This document shows, piece by piece, positions 19,165 through 32,039 of a DNA stretch of 64,000 nucleotides (position 1 is its first letter; the number at the start of each line of letters is the position of its first letter). Origin of the DNA: Phascolarctos cinereus (taxonomy: Eukaryota; Chordata; Mammalia; Diprotodontia; Phascolarctidae); assembly GCF_002099425.1 (NCBI RefSeq), contig NW_018343955.1, forward strand, positions 13,750,001 through 13,814,000, written 5' to 3'. Position numbers and translations under genes: made by a program. A model generated the notes under the pieces. That model saw only the letters and a program-made list of their open reading frames with translations. It was not told the origin of the DNA and did no database searches.

Positions 19165-19330
19165 TTTGATTGGGGAAGGGGAAGCCTGAGAGGAGGGGGA
19201 GGAAGGAGGGTGGAGGAGGGGGAGGAAGGAGGGTGGAGGAGGGGGAGGAGGGGAGGGAGAAGGGAGGAAGAAGAGGAGGGGGAGGGGGAAGAAAAGCAGG
19301 GGGTGGAGGGTGGGGAACGGGGTGCAGGGA
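19165..19330 (+). repeat. G/A-rich polypurine tract in WDR70 intron 2
   Basis: Tandem ggaggaggggg/aggaagg-type units over about 165 bp just downstream of the CpG island. Long open frames here, on either strand, are composition artefacts. Confidence 0.8.
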
Positions 19331-19639
19331 GCACCGCAGAACGGGGAGGCAGATTAAGTTTCTTTGCATTCAAGGAGTTAGGTCAAAAAAGGTCTTCAGA
19401 CTCTGGTATTAAGTGGAGATGTACATTGGTCCCTGTGGGTAGAAAACTGTTGGAGATGCTAGGGGGTAAATAACAACTCTGTGAATTATAGACACATGGA
19501 AAAGGCATCTGTGTGAGGAAAACTGCAACAAAAACTAAACCTGATGATTTGCTGCTGTGACCTCATCCCTTACAGGTCATAAAGAGAAATGCATACTTCC
19601 AATGAGTGTATGTTTGACATCAATCAACAAACGTTTATT

Positions 19640-19799
19640 TATTTTTTATTTCCACAAAGTTTATTGTTTATTTGTAGCATTCATGTAAAACAGTTTTGAA
19701 TTCCAAATTATCTCCCTCCCTTGGCCCTCCACTGTCTATTGAGAAGGCAAACAATATGAGTTATACATGTGAAGTCAACAAAACATTTCCAAGTTAGCC
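19640..19799 (-). repeat. 5'-truncated L1-type 3' end with TSD
   Basis: Short reverse L1 3' UTR (ccaaattatctccctccc, attgagaaggcaaac, gtgaagtcaacaaaacatttcc). Flanked by near-identical L2-tail sequence caacaaacgtttatt and caacaaacatttatt, a target-site duplication of about 16 bp with one mismatch. Confidence 0.65.
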
Positions 19800-19854
19800 A
19801 TCAACAAACATTTATTAAGTGCTTGCTGTGCTAAGCACTTTGCTGGGTGCTGGG

Positions 19855-20085
19855 GATATATACATATGCACATACACACATACATATATATATATGTATG
19901 TATATTCCTAAAATCTGAAGAGTTTAAGATTCCATCCATCCACCCCTTTTTTTTTTCATGGCAACAGACATGGATTCCACATCCAAACATCCATACATCT
20001 ATGTATGTGTATGTGTGTGTATATACATACACACACGTATAACATATATATATATATATATATATACATATGCATGTATGTATGC
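19855..20085. repeat. TA/CA/ATAC microsatellite cluster
   Basis: Several blocks of TA, CA and GTAT repeats around a short unique stretch (tggcaacagacatggattcc). Confidence 0.85.
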
Positions 20086-20389
20086 CGTTGTTCCTAAAGG
20101 TGACTAAGAAAAAAGATGAAAAAGCAAAGCTGCTTTATGACTGATCGGGTAAGAGGTTGCACCAGATAATTTCTGTAGTTCCCTTTATCTCTGAAGTGCT
20201 ATGTTTGGATAACTCATAGTAAATTCTGCAATATTAGTGCATCAATATTGACTACTTCAATACAACAGGCACTATCACTTGTACTAATCCTGTTATTTCA
20301 TTGGTATAAGGAACTCTCAGTAAGGAAACTCCTTCCACCAAAGCAAATTAACACCTGCTCTGTAAACTCACAGTCTTAGGTATTGGCCT

Positions 20390-20870
20390 AAGGCATTGAG
20401 AAGTTAAGTGATCAGTCACACAGCCTGTGTATGTCAAGGTAGAACTGGAACCTGTGTCTTCCTGACTGTTTCATGTTGCCTCTCTTACTTTTGATACTTT
20501 TGCTACTATCATCACCACCACCACTACCACCTGTATTTTCTCAGTAACTGCCAAGTTGCCCAAGGGGAAATAATATTTTCCAGCACACAGCATGCAAAAC
20601 AGAAATGGATATCCATAATGGGAGCTATTTTGCCAAAAGATTGTTTTCCTTTCTAACTCCTTATCTTCCCTGTTTTTGTTTACTTTTGTGGGGTCTAAAG
20701 TCTCTGAAGATGTATGAACATAGCATTGATAATTAACAGAGCACCTTAAAGTATGTTAGAGTACTCCACATGCATTTATCTCATTTAAGCAGTATAACAA
20801 CCCTCTGAAGTAGGTAGTTTGCTATTATCCTCATTTTATATGTGCTTAAGCTGTTTTTTGGCTTCATCCA
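20390..20870 (-). repeat. MIR fragments
   Basis: gagaagttaagtgatcagtcacacagcc (20396-20423) and, separately, tttatctcatttaagcag then acaaccctctgaagtaggtag (20776-20820) are reverse MIR segments. The DNA between and around them (20090-21160) has nothing else I recognise. Confidence 0.55.
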
Positions 20871-21165
20871 CTCTGAGAAGTGGTATTCAGAGGAGTGGTT
20901 CATAAGTTGTTTAATTCAGGGACATAATTGCTGCTTTCCCTCTTTTCCCCCTTAAAACAAACAGACAGACACCCTCACCTCTCTGCCACAGCAGGACCAG
21001 GATTTCTGGGTTAAAGAAGTGATAATTGGAGGCTAGAGGGGCATCTATTGTGCATTGAACACTTTGTTGTTATATGTTGTGGTCATCCTGTACTGTAAAT
21101 TAATCAAAAATTTTATTCACTGTACAGTATCAACTATCTCTGTCATCCATCCCTCTGCATTTTAG

Positions 21166-21249
21166 GAAAGAAAGCCAGGACATTTGACTTGGAAGCCATG
21201 TTCGAGCAAACCCGAAGAACAGCTGTGGAAAGAAGTAGAAAAGTTTTGG
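21166..21249 (+). CDS. WDR70: WDR70 exon 3
   Basis: 84 nt with acceptor tttag and donor gtaagt. Encodes KKARTFDLEAMFEQTRRTAV then ERSRKVLE, nearly identical to human (which has ERSRKTLE). This is the best-conserved N-terminal segment of the protein, basic and probably helical. Phase 1 in and out. It begins a run of charged residues that continues in exon 4. Confidence 0.97.
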
Positions 21250-21950
21250 GTAAGTTTAGATACCTGCATTTACATTTGTTCAAGTTAAAGGCTATAGGTT
21301 GCATGATAGTACAAAGCTGTAATTAAATACTTTTAAAATGTTTCCTAGTTTTAAAAATGTGTGTTAAATCATTTTTCTTGAACAAGTGTGTGTGGTTTTT
21401 AAACTTCTATAACATATCAATTAAAGTAATCTCATGGATATGCATACTCCTACTACCAATACAAAGGACAAACCAGCTGTAACTTCTCATATCTTGAGTG
21501 ACTCTTATTTATAACCTGCCTTGAGTCCTTTATAGAGGACCTGTCGTACATACTAGAGATGTTATTATTCTAGATTATTATTCTAGTTCTTTTGATATTT
21601 CCTGGCAATTGTTTTAAGTCTTGAGTGCTGTTCCTCACTCTCTGTTTAGAGTACAAGCTCTTTTCAAACCATTAAGGATGACAGAAGATTACTGGAACTC
21701 TCACTTCCCCAAACAGTAAAAAAAACAGTGGAAGCAATGTGAACTTGCAAAAAGTTTGGCTTGTGACAGACTGTTCCACAGTCATTTTTTGAATATGATA
21801 AAAATTGCAACTGAACAGAAGATGGAGATCTGACCACATTTTCCATTATTGAATGCTTACAACTTGCTGGAATTTTAAAGTGCTTTTATGGATTCTCTAG
21901 GACTTTTAACTTCATTGATGAATAATTGATCAACTCCGGTGGGAGATATA
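21250..21950. other. WDR70 intron 3, left part
   Basis: No gene, RNA or clear repeat recognised. Confidence 0.4.
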
Positions 21951-22430
21951 AATTGATCAAGGAGTTAAAGGATGTCAGGTTCAGTCTCCCCAAAGCTTCA
22001 ACTCTTTTTTTTTTTTTTGCTAGGCAGTGGGGTTAAATGGCTTGCCCAGGGTCACACAGCTAGTACGTGTTATGTGTCTGAGGCTGGATTTGGCCTCGGG
22101 TCCTCCTGAATCCAGGGCTGGTGCTCTATCCACTGTGCCCCTAGCTGCCCCAGCTTCAACTCTCTATACACCCACCAACAATGTGATTGAAGTGTTTGTT
22201 TATCTGAAGCCCTGGAAACAGTGAATTTTATTGTTTTATTCTATGTTTGCCATTTACATACATTCTGGTACCTTACCGTTTTAACTTATATTCTCTATTT
22301 AATAGAAAGTGATTATTTTAATTGTTTAGAAACAGTTTATATTTCCTCTTCCTAAAATTGTCATTTGGCTATTTCTTCATTTGGGAATGGATGTATAGTA
22401 GGTTTTTATTAGCTATAGTTCCATTGGTAG
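21950..22430 (-). repeat. L1 3' UTR fragment with inserted SINE
   Basis: ctctatacacccaccaacaatg and gtcatttggctatttcttc recall the reverse of the marsupial L1 3' region. Split by the SINE at 22006-22151. Confidence 0.5.
22006..22151 (-). repeat. tRNA-derived CORE-SINE with 12-bp TSD
   Basis: Reverse SINE: T tail, tggcttgcccagggtcacac, ctctatccactgtgcccctag. The duplication agcttcaactct is perfect on both sides (21994-22005 and 22152-22163). The box A region has lost one or two bases (gtgcccctag). Confidence 0.93.
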
Positions 22431-22469
22431 TTAGATATTTTTTAGATATGGTTCTATTAGAGTAGTTCA

Positions 22470-23160
22470 TTGGCATTTGGATTAATAGTTACATCTTGCT
22501 TGATGATCTCATCAGCTCCCATGGGGTTAGTTGTCATTTCTTTGTAGATGACCAGTATATCCAGCTCTAACTTTTCTGCTGAATTCTAGTCCCATGTCAC
22601 CAAATGGCCTCTTGGACATCTTGATTTGAAAGTACTGTGAGCATCTTAAACTCAACATGTCCAAAATAGAATACATTATCTTTCCTCTGCCCTGCAACAC
22701 TCCTCCCTTTTCAGTTTTCTTATTACAGTTGAGAACTGGAAACTAAGAGGGTATTCATTATTTGGGGAATGACTGAACAAATTGTGGTCTGTGAATCTGA
22801 TGGAATATTATTGTGCTGCAAAAGTGAAGAAAGAGATGGGAAGACTTGTGTGGACTGATATAGAATGAAATGAGCAAAACCAGGAGACCAGTTTGTAATG
22901 TAACAACAACACTTATACATTGTCACGCAGCTGTGTTGGTTTGGCTCTGGGCAAGTCATTTAAAGGTTACTCTCCATGCCCGTGGCAACTAAGACTATAC
23001 ATTACGTGCTTCTAACCAGAGAGAAAGACGGTATCCTAAGGTACTAAGCATCATTGAGCACCCCGCCATCCTATAAGTCATCCAGGCCCACAGATCTTGG
23101 TGTCATCTTTGACTTCTGTCTTTTACATATTAAATACTTCATATTCAATCTGTTGTCATT
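22470..23160 (+). repeat. L2 RT fragment with an L1 3' end inside
   Basis: cttgatgatctcatcagctcccatgg encodes the L2 block LxDLISSHG, followed by a decayed YADD (FVDDQYIQL), then LNMSKIEYI. A plus-strand L1 3' end (22733-22928: ggggaatgactgaacaaattg, gaatattattgtgctgcaaaa) has inserted, and the L2 resumes with cccacagatcttggtgtcatc. Confidence 0.65.
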
Positions 23161-23390
23161 TTCTTTTTAGGGTTCCTGTCAGGGGATGATTGGTGGATTC
23201 CTTCTATTTTACTTTGTTGTTCTCTGATTCTAATTGATATATGCAGTTTTAATTTATGATTTCTTAAAATATAGTATCTAAATGATTCATAAATTATCTC
23301 TCCTTGATCTGTTTTCCTGTATGTTTTTGATACTAGATATTTAAAATTTCCTATTTTTCAATCTTTGATTTTTTTCAAAATTTTTTTTAT
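23160..23390 (-). repeat. L1/HAL1 ORF1 fragment
   Basis: gtcaggggatgattggtgga, attctaattgatatatgcag and tctctccttgatctgttttc parallel the ORF1 C-terminal region of the HAL1 at 46490-46660. It is out of order relative to the next piece, so it is probably a separate copy. Confidence 0.5.
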
Positions 23391-23399
23391 CGTGAAGTC

Positions 23400-24470
23400 A
23401 CTGATTTCTGTTTACATTGGCTATGTCAGAAAGAAAAAAAATATAAATACCTCTATGTCTTATTCTGTACTATGAGTCTTTCACCTCTATTAGGAGGTAA
23501 GTAGCTTGTTTAATCATGAGTCCTCTGGAATCCTGGTTGGTCATTACACTCATCAGAGTTCCTAAGTTTTTCAGATTTATTTGTTGTTACAATGTTATTG
23601 TCGTTGTATTAATTATTCAGCTTTGTTCAGTTCACTCTGTATCAGTTCCTACAAATCTTCCCAAGTTTTTCTGAAACCATTCTTAGTCATATCTTATAGT
23701 ACAATATCTCATATTTATATACCATAATTTGTAACTTCTTTAGTTTTCAGTTCTTTGACATTACAAAAAGAGGCAACTATTTTTGTACATCCTTTTTTAG
23801 AGTTTGTTTTGCTTAGGACTAATTGCTTCCCTTAGAAGATCTAATCTCCTTCTAATTTTCCTTCTCTGTTTTCTCCCCATTCCCCTTTTGAATGAAGTAT
23901 AATTCTGTATCCAACTCTGTGTGTGTGTGTATGTATGTATATGTATTCTTCCATTCTTTGACCAGTTCAGATGAGAGTGAAGTTCAAGTGTCAGCTGCCC
24001 CCTGTCCTTTCCTCCTTATTTGTATAGGCTTCTGCTTCAGTACCCAATTGTATGAGATAATTTATCCTGAATTTTTTCTCTCTTCTCCTTTCCCCCCATC
24101 CTCAATATTTTCCTCTTCCCATCCTTTTCCATTCTTCTTTTACAGTTGTCAAGGTATAACAACCTTGGCCATACCTTCTGTCTAAATAGGATTCAGAGGG
24201 TACATATGTATCCTCTCCCTGTAGGAGAATGTAAGCAGTTTATTTTTGTTTAGTCCTTCATCATTGTTCATTTGTGTTTACCTTTTTAGATTTCTCTTAC
24301 CTTTGTTTTCACTTCAGAGTTTTTACATAGCTCTTGCTTTTCATCGTGAATCCCTCAAATCCTTTATTTCATTAAAAGTTCATTTTTCTCTTGTAGGATT
24401 ATTCTTGGTTTTGTTAGGGATGTCATTCTTTGCTGTTAAGTCATAGCTGTGCTGGCGTCAGCTCATACCT
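23400..24470 (-). repeat. Older HAL1 copy (ORF2-less, 5'-truncated)
   Basis: Reverse orientation. The 3' UTR (gaatcctggttggtcattac, cttcccaagtttttctgaaacc) passes without any ORF2 sequence into gaccagttcagatgagagtg and then into the ORF1-end region (tgtaggagaatgtaagcag, tttacctttttagatttctc). It has the same layout as the full-length element at 44978-48034. Confidence 0.6.
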
Positions 24471-24479
24471 TCTCATGAA

Positions 24480-25600
24480 AACCGACTGTGAAATTTTCAG
24501 TGTAAGCACTTACACCTGAGAAATCAGCAAATGCTGCAAATGAGTACTTGATTTATTGTTTTTTGATTATTTAGACTTAAGGTGATGAAAAAGATGTTAT
24601 TAATGTAGATTAAACTTAAAAATATGTCATGTGTATGTTTTTTCCCCTAGAGAGCCGATTATTAAACATTTACCAGCACACCATGCTGTAAACTTTTATC
24701 TTTTGCCTTCTAGAACATTGTAGACCAAGGTCCCTGTTCCTCTAAGGTGGTGACTGCTGAATCATGCATGAGCCTGACTGGCTCCTTAGTACTTGAATTT
24801 TTTTCCTTAGAAAGATCTCATTTCATTTCTAATTTTTTTTAACTTTCTAAGGAAAAAAAACCTCTTGCTTCATCTTTTCCAGGAAGTTTTACTTGATTTT
24901 TTATTTTTTTGCTCAAGACTTCACTAGGGTACACTTGCTGAGTATAATTAATCAAATTAATCTAGAGTAGTCCCTGCTTGGAGAGACCTTTGCCAGTGGA
25001 ACCCTGGAAATGTGGTGGGAAATTTCAATGAATAGCCAGATAGCCACCTAACCTGATAGATACTCCAGATAGGCTGTTTGACCTATGGTCTTTTTTGGGT
25101 ATATAGGTACCTGAGTCTTACAGTCATTGTTATTTCAAGTGAAATAGCATGTAAAGTGGTCTGATAGATGTCAGCTATTGTTGTTAACTGATTGGGGAGT
25201 AGCTGAATAAATTGTTTATTAGTATAATGAAACACAGCAGAGACAAAGACAATGAAAGGGAATGTGTAAAATCTCATATGAAGTGATGGCAAAGCTAGAT
25301 CTGTGGAATTATAATAACGTTCACATTGATTACAAATGTGTATGTGTGTAATCGGAACTTTCCTAAGTATACAGTGGCCTTGGAGCAATTGTGTTCCTTT
25401 TCATTTTGTTAAAAGGCATGGTATGGAATTTTCTTTTTAATTAAAATGTTAGTAGTTTAAATTTTAGAACTTTATTTGGAAATGTGTGTTTGTTTATTAG
25501 CATTTGGGGTGCATATTAACTTTAAGAAAAATACTGTATTTCCTGTTTTTTTAATACTGAAATCTTTGAAGTCTAAGTATGGATTCTTTTTTTTTCTTCC
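24480..25600. other. WDR70 intron 3, right part
   Basis: No gene or clear repeat recognised in this AT-rich stretch. Confidence 0.4.
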
Positions 25601-25608
25601 ATTTTCAG

Positions 25609-25729
25609 AAGCCAGAGAGAAAGAGGAAGAACTGCAGAAAGAGAGAGAATTAAGAAGGCAACATGAAGATAATGAATCAATACCTTCAGGCTCAAGTTTG
25701 ACCAAACATCCTTCTGTATCAGCTTCCAG
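25609..25729 (+). CDS. WDR70: WDR70 exon 4
   Basis: 121 nt, acceptor ttttcag, donor gtgcct (a weak but GT donor). Encodes AREKEEELQKERELRRQ then HEDNESIPSGSS..., matching human AREKEEEMNREKELRRQNED at the start and diverging in the Ser-rich second half. The first half is an acidic/basic alternating helix, likely coiled coil; the second half is disordered. Enters phase 1, leaves phase 2. Confidence 0.95.
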
Positions 25730-27550
25730 GTGCCTAGTTTTCTAAGAAGGAATTATGCAATTTTCAGTTGTCTGATTATTTAATACATTGTCATAATATT
25801 GCCATTATTATTTTGGTGATCAAAAGGCAAATTTAAACCTGGTTACCAAAAAGAATAAAAACTTGCACATTTTTCTTGCTTTTAGACAAATTCAGAGTAT
25901 ACATCTCTAAATCTAAGGTCATGAGAAATTATATGTATTATATTCTAAATAATTTGGGTTTTCCTACTGTTGTCCAGATGTAGTATAATATATTTATGCA
26001 TTTTCAGTACAGAGTGCATTATTACAGTCTTAGCAAGAAATCTGTTATTTCACTTTTTTTATCTAGTTAATTTTTCTCAGTATCTGTACATTCTTTTGTC
26101 TCTTTTTCAGAAAATTTGTATTTATGGTACACTTTTTGCTAGTTTGAAATGGGTAGTGGAAAATAATAAAAAATAGTCTGATTTAAGGAAGATAAAGATG
26201 GGGAGAGAATAGTTGATAAGGCTATATATGTGATTTAAGGACATATAGCTGTAAAGAAGCTTAAAAGTTGCTTTTTCAGTAGTTCAGGAAAGATTTAGAT
26301 AAATTCATCACAATTGAATTATAATATTAAAAGGAAGATGGGAATTCCAGCTATTACTTCTAAACTTCTGAATATGATTATTCTGTAAAGCATTCTCTAC
26401 ATCTTCATCCACAAACTGGCCCATTGTGAGACAGGATATTGAATATTTCCTTGATGGAATTTACTGATGTGTATTAAATTAGACTGAATATGTAAAGTAT
26501 GTAAGAAGTATTTTATGGTAACATCACTTTACCCTTGTACTTATTCATTCTCTCTTTTCTCTAAACCACTCCCTTAGTAAGTCATTCACCAACTTGTGTC
26601 ATTCTGCTCTATCTCTAGCTCTTTTCTATTTGTGATCTCTGACCCATTTTCTTTTTTCTTTTTCTCATTTTACTTATTTTTGTTGTAAACTTTTCTCTCC
26701 ACTCATGTCTTTTAAGTCTTTCTAGTGTATTTGTCTTTAAATCACATATTGTTGTATGTATGTTGGTGTTTGGGAATGTGTGTGTGTGTGTGTGTGTGTT
26801 ACAAACGTTTAGGCAGATGTTTTAGAGAATTTGCTGTTATCAAGACTTGAAGCCAAGAACATCAGGCACTTAAGGATCCGTAGGGTAGTCAGTCTCAGGA
26901 GTATGCTAACAAGAACTTGGTAAATATAGGAGGAGAGAAGCCGTTATAGTGCCTCCGCCTTTAGCTTTGGCTTTATAGTTCAGGGACAGGTGTCAAGGAA
27001 ACTGTTGGAAAACATCAGTCATGCCATGTATATGTGACTGTAAGTCTGTGTGGATTCAACTGTGATTTTAGGCCATCACAATTGTTTTCATTATGTTTTT
27101 CCTTTGTACCATGTGGAAGGAATGTACAAATTGAAGCATTAATTTCATTTTATCTGTCTTTTACTTTTTCCTCCTAGAGCTGTCAGCAAGTGTTAAAATG
27201 AAACAAAAAAAAGGACCCTGTTCCCCCTCTCCTTTCCCCCTCTGCCCTTTCTCCCTTCCTTCTACTGTCTATCTTCTTTTCCTAGAGTGTTATATTAGAA
27301 ATGACGTTGTGAAAAGATAGGCAATGGAAAGGAAAAATATTTTAAGTTTTTAGATAATTTGAACTAAGTTATTCGGTATTGCCTAGGTATTTAATGGTGA
27401 GGAAATGAAATAACACTTCCAAATTAGGTATTACAAATAGGCATTTTAATTCAGTCATTCATGTTAGTAGTTAGAGTTGGTGTTTATTAGCCATAGGATT
27501 TCCCTGTAGTCTCTCTTGACTTTACACTTATTGATTTATTCTCTTGCGTA
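25730..27550. other. WDR70 intron 4, left part
   Basis: No exon or clear repeat seen, apart from a (TG)n run at 26779-26800 and CT-rich sequence at 26560-26720 that could be decayed LINE. Confidence 0.4.
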
Positions 27551-27559
27551 ACTTTTCTT

Positions 27560-27805
27560 ATTTTCTTGATTCATGCATATAGCCTGAAGCCTAGCAAAAA
27601 CTTGAAACAAAGATTTCTTTGCCTTTTTTGTTTCAAAGGCCCTTTTGGCATTCTGGGGAAACTGGTGGATGGACCCCATCTCAAAATAATGTTTGTTGCC
27701 CTCATTTGTAATTAAAGGAATGCCAAATTTCATTTAGAGTTTAGTAAAAATATAAATGAGTCCCTTATGAATCTGTGGACCTCAATTTAAGAATCCCTGG
27801 ATTAA
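27560..27805. repeat. Non-autonomous hAT-like DNA transposon (mammal-wide type)
   Basis: gtttcaaaggcccttttggc, gatggaccccatctcaaaataatg and ctgtggacctcaatttaagaatccctgg match a short DNA-transposon family also present at 28965-29135 and 60545-60765. It has a decayed ttaagaa(c/t)ccctg terminus. Confidence 0.5.
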
Positions 27806-28964
27806 AAGAAAAAATTCTTCAAAAATCCAAGATGATACCCTGAAAGGCCTTCAGATAACTTAATTTTCTTTTACTCAGCCTTCATTCATCTTTTTTCCAT
27901 AAAATGTGTACCTGACTATCATTAGTGAATTAGTGAAAGGGGAATTTTCCTTAAGTTGTTGCTTTTCATTTTTACTTTGGAGCAGGGGAACCAAGGAGTT
28001 GAGCAGCAGTTGGGGATAGGTAGGTTAGCTTAGTGGACCCCTTTCCAGCATAGTGTCATTATTTTATTTGAAGTGTTGTGAATTTCCAGAATATAAGGCA
28101 TACCTATATTCAGAGGGCCTAAGAAACTTATTCTAAGTAAATTTTAAGTTATCTATTTATTTTCTGAGCTGCTTTGCTCGTGCCTTAGCATCGACAATCA
28201 AGAGTTATTTTGTTTTGAAAACCAAGTGACTGTTGAGTTATGCCATAGAAGCACGTACATTTAAAAGCAGGAGACATGCATAGCATGACTTATTGAAAAG
28301 AGAGCTGGGCTTTAGTTGGACTTTGAACAGTGGCTAGGAGAAAGGAACTGTTTGGCAGAAGAAGGACATTTTAAATAGGATCAACATCTTGAACAAAGAT
28401 TTGGTGTCCGGGATGTTTGTGGTATATTTTAGGGATAGTGCAAGTGGTCTGGCTGTATTTAATAGGATGGGTTGTAAAATACTAGAATTAAGGTTGGATG
28501 TTCAGAAGGAACCATGTTTTGGAGGATTCTGATTATCACACTGAAGCGTTCAGGTTTAATTCTGTGCTTAGGTAGTTCCACATAAAAACTGCAAGTACCA
28601 AGCCTTTGGTCAATTTTTAATACATTTTTGAATGGTTCCAATAATAATACTTTCAAATACACACAGATCTTGTTTGTTTTTTAATATTTATGAAATTTAG
28701 CATGTAAAGTTCCTTTATAGCATCTTAGAATGATATAATAGTGATAATTAAAATCAAAACAGTTTTGATTTATAGTTCTTAAGTTTTTTGTCTGTCAGGT
28801 AACATTGATGGAGAGCTCATTGTCCAGAGCAGTGGTAAATATTGTAACTACTCTCCTGAGTTAGTATTTTCTCCATGTTAATGAAGGACATTGGCTCAGC
28901 CAGTAACAGTGACAGGGGCATCATAATTAGTGATGAAATTAGAAATGATGGCAACATTATAACC

Positions 28965-29135
28965 CCCTGGTTCTTTTAGATTTTTTGATAACAATTTTAA
29001 TATAATTAATTTCCTTGGTATTCTTTTATATTTTCATATTTATATTTTATATATAATATATATATTTCATTTAATGCATTTAAAACCATTATTTTGAGAA
29101 GGGGCGTGTAAGCTTTACTAGACACAAAAAAAGAT
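28965..29135. repeat. Non-autonomous hAT-like DNA transposon, second copy
   Basis: aaccccctggttcttttag, ttaatataattaatttcc, gcatttaaaaccattattttgag and tagacacaaaaaaagatta align with the copy at 60545-60765. An AT expansion lies in the middle. Confidence 0.5.
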
Positions 29136-29139
29136 TAGT

Positions 29140-29915
29140 CTCAATTTTAGAGGGAAATCTTAATAATGCAGAAAAATTGATAGTTTGCAAACATTTGAAC
29201 TAACCAACAAGGGAGTAATGTCCTATTGTATAAATCTTTAAAAGTAGAGTAGATTATTGTCTGGGATCTCTTATTTGTATTCCTTTGTTGAGGCTGGGGG
29301 ATGGATTATTTAGGTGTCTTAAAATCCTGATTGGCATTTTGATTTTACATCCAATAATTGGAACTTGGAAAGTGATCACAAAGATGCAAAAAGAGAATTT
29401 TTTTTAAAACAACACATTTCATAAGCTCCAGTTGGACATAGCAAAAGAGAAAAACAAGGAGGTAGTATTAGTTTTTAGTTTTTCCAGGAAAATGATTGCA
29501 ATGCCGTCTTATGAGTCATGTAAGTCTACCATATTTTGGACGAGGTATGGTGGGAAGCATTCCTACATCAGTCTTCTGGAGAATCAACAAAGTGATTGTA
29601 TTCTTTCTAAACTTAAAAAATAATTTTCCTTACTGAAGACTTGTAAAATGATTTTTAAAAAATTCTGGAAAAAAGTATTTTTGTTTAGGGAAGCATAGAG
29701 AATCCTTAGGTTGAATTAGTTAACGAACATCTTTTTGAGACAGCATGTGATAGAGAAAATGATTCCCAGAACCTGTGGGAAAAGGAAAATTGATTATTTT
29801 GCTGTTGATCAATCATTTCCATATTTTCAGGTCACTTATGTTAGACTACTGAGCTTTACCTTTGAATGTGCGAGCTGGTGTGAGAAGACATTAATTACCA
29901 ATTCCTATTGGTTGT
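29140..29915. other. WDR70 intron 4, unassigned
   Basis: No gene or clear repeat recognised. Confidence 0.35.
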
Positions 29916-29919
29916 ACAT

Positions 29920-30545
29920 TGGCACTCTCTCTCAAATCTGCTTCATCTTTTCTGATCCCCTGGTCACCATTCTACTAGAGGCTGTCATTACTGTACACAT
30001 AGACTGTTGAGGTAGTCTAACTGGTCTTCCTCACCCTTGCCTACATTCAGTCTTTCCTGCTGTAGCCATATTAATTTTCTTTTTGCTCAAATCTAACTGT
30101 GTCATTACTCTTCAATGAGTGCCCTGTTTTTTGGCAAATAAAAGCCCAAATTCTTAATTCTTGATCTTGCAGTTTGTTGTCTCCCTCCCTCTTCTTTTAG
30201 CTAGTTTTATACCAGCTTGGTTTTAGTCAAACTTGGCCACGAACTGTCCTTGGTAAACATCCAGCCGTTTTCTGCCTTTATCACTTTATTTCTACCTTTT
30301 CCCATGGAGGGGATGTTCTCTGCATTTTGAAATCTAATTTGTCCTTATAGGCCCAGTTTATTTACTCCTCTATACCCTTTATACCTCTATATCCTATATA
30401 CTGTATACCCTTTATATTTCTATATCCTATATACTCTATACCCTAAAGCTTTACTTTCCCCCATTTCTCATAATGCTTCATGTCACTAGTACTCTCATTA
30501 TATTTTCTTCTGCACTCTAGGGATCAGTCCTAAGATTTCATGGTG
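29920..30545 (+). repeat. L2-like fragment
   Basis: CT-rich L2-type sequence (gtcttcctcacccttgcc, aatctaactgtgtcattac, tttggcaaataaaagccc). A tandem repeat of ctatatcctatatact-type units sits at 30378-30445. Confidence 0.5.
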
Positions 30546-30599
30546 AGATGGTTTAATTCTGTGTTATGCATGGCATATTAGCTTTGTGACCATGCATCT

Positions 30600-30885
30600 T
30601 TTGACCCTTCTGAACCTCAGTTTCGTCGTGCATAAAATGGCGATAAAAATGCCTATAGTATCTATCTTTTATGGTCCTTATGAGGATCAAATGTGACTGA
30701 ATTCACATTTGGCCTCAGACATTTTACTAGCTGTGTGACCCTGGGCAAGTTGCTTAATTTGTTTGCTTCAGTTTCCTTGACAGTTAAATAGAGATAATAA
30801 TAGCCAGCATCTACCTCATAGGGTTGTTGTGAGGATCAAATGAGATATGTGTGATATGCTTAGCATATAGTAGGTGCTTACTAAA
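30600..30885 (+). repeat. Two MIR fragments in tandem
   Basis: First: ctgaacctcagtttcgtcg, taaaatggcgataaa (to 30690). Second: ctagctgtgtgaccctggg, agggttgttgtgaggatcaaatg and agtaggtgcttactaaatgc (30700-30885). Confidence 0.75.
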
Positions 30886-31132
30886 TGCTTCTTCCATTCC
30901 CTCCTTTCCCTTTTCTCCACACTCTTCACCTTTACTCTGACTTCCCAGGCAAAAATGGATTTTTTTTTTGCTACTTTAATAGTTGCATAACAAATAATAA
31001 AGATGTTTACATTTCTACCTCTTTATGTGGTAATTTGTGTTTTTATTGCCTTGTGTTTAAAATGTTTGTTCATTTTCTTAAACCTGTTTTTCAGAGTGAA
31101 ATCTGGGTATTTGTATGGTATATTTCTTTTGA

Positions 31133-31250
31133 AGAGGCAGCATGGTGATAGATAGAGGGCTGGCCTTGAGCTCAGGAAGAGCTGGGTCCAACGTTTACTT
31201 CTCCCACGCAGGCTTAGTGGCCATAGGCAAGTTAAAGATGACTTCCACTG
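31133..31250 (+). repeat. CORE-SINE/MIR fragment
   Basis: gaggcagcatggtgatagat, ctggccttgagctcagga, gtggccataggcaag: diverged tRNA-like head and core. Confidence 0.55.
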
Positions 31251-31879
31251 TCTTCACTGGTGGAAGGAGTTTCCGTAGCAGAACTTCCCCACATTTCTGA
31301 GTGTAGCTATCTATTTCTTTCCACAAAGTTATTTTTGATAAAAAAATTTTATTGTTTTTGTGTCATAAACATTTTTCTTATTTTGTTGCTATTGCTATAT
31401 TGTGTTAGATTTTGTTATGTTTGTTTAAAATATTCAAACTCTATATGTTTATCTCTGTTTATAATTTTCATTGTTTAATAGTGAAATTTATCTTCTCTGT
31501 ATCTGGGATAATTTTTTGTTATTGTCTTCTAGTAATAGATTAGTTTTCAAAATTTTTGATGTATTTGAAATATATTACAGTGTGAGGTATAGATTAAAAA
31601 TTATTTTTTTTCCTTAGTACCCCAACTACATTTATTAAATAGTGATTCCTTTTCCCATTGTTAGCTTATGGAATGATGAAGAATTTTGGAGCCAATAGGG
31701 ATCTTAGAAAACTTATAGTTCAACTTCTTGATTTTATAGATGAGAATACTGAAGTTCCACAAGGGAAGGTCATACAGCTTATTGGTAGCAGTGCTTCAAT
31801 TAAAACCATATCTTTTCATGAGCACTGGGTTGTTTTTTTTTTTTGGCATACCATTGTCTTATAATGGTTTTCATAATAC

Positions 31880-31881
31880 AA

Positions 31882-31912
<31 letters not shown>

Positions 31913-31965
31913 TATATGTATAAACACACATATGTATACACACACATATATGTATATACACACAC
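31880..31965. repeat. CA/TA microsatellite
   Basis: (CA)n followed by mixed CATA repeats. Confidence 0.9.
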
Positions 31966-32039
31966 GTCATTTCTGTTTATATCTCAGTACTATGTATTTC
32001 TTTTTAAAAATACATTTCCTTGCTAACATTGGTTTTTTT

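Noticed and set aside
18592-19473. Long open frames on both strands over the WDR70 CpG island (293 codons plus, 254 codons minus)
   Set aside because: They run across the exon 1/exon 2 splice sites and into a G/A-rich repeat. Length comes from GC-rich composition lacking stops. The real coding exons are short and in phase with WDR70.
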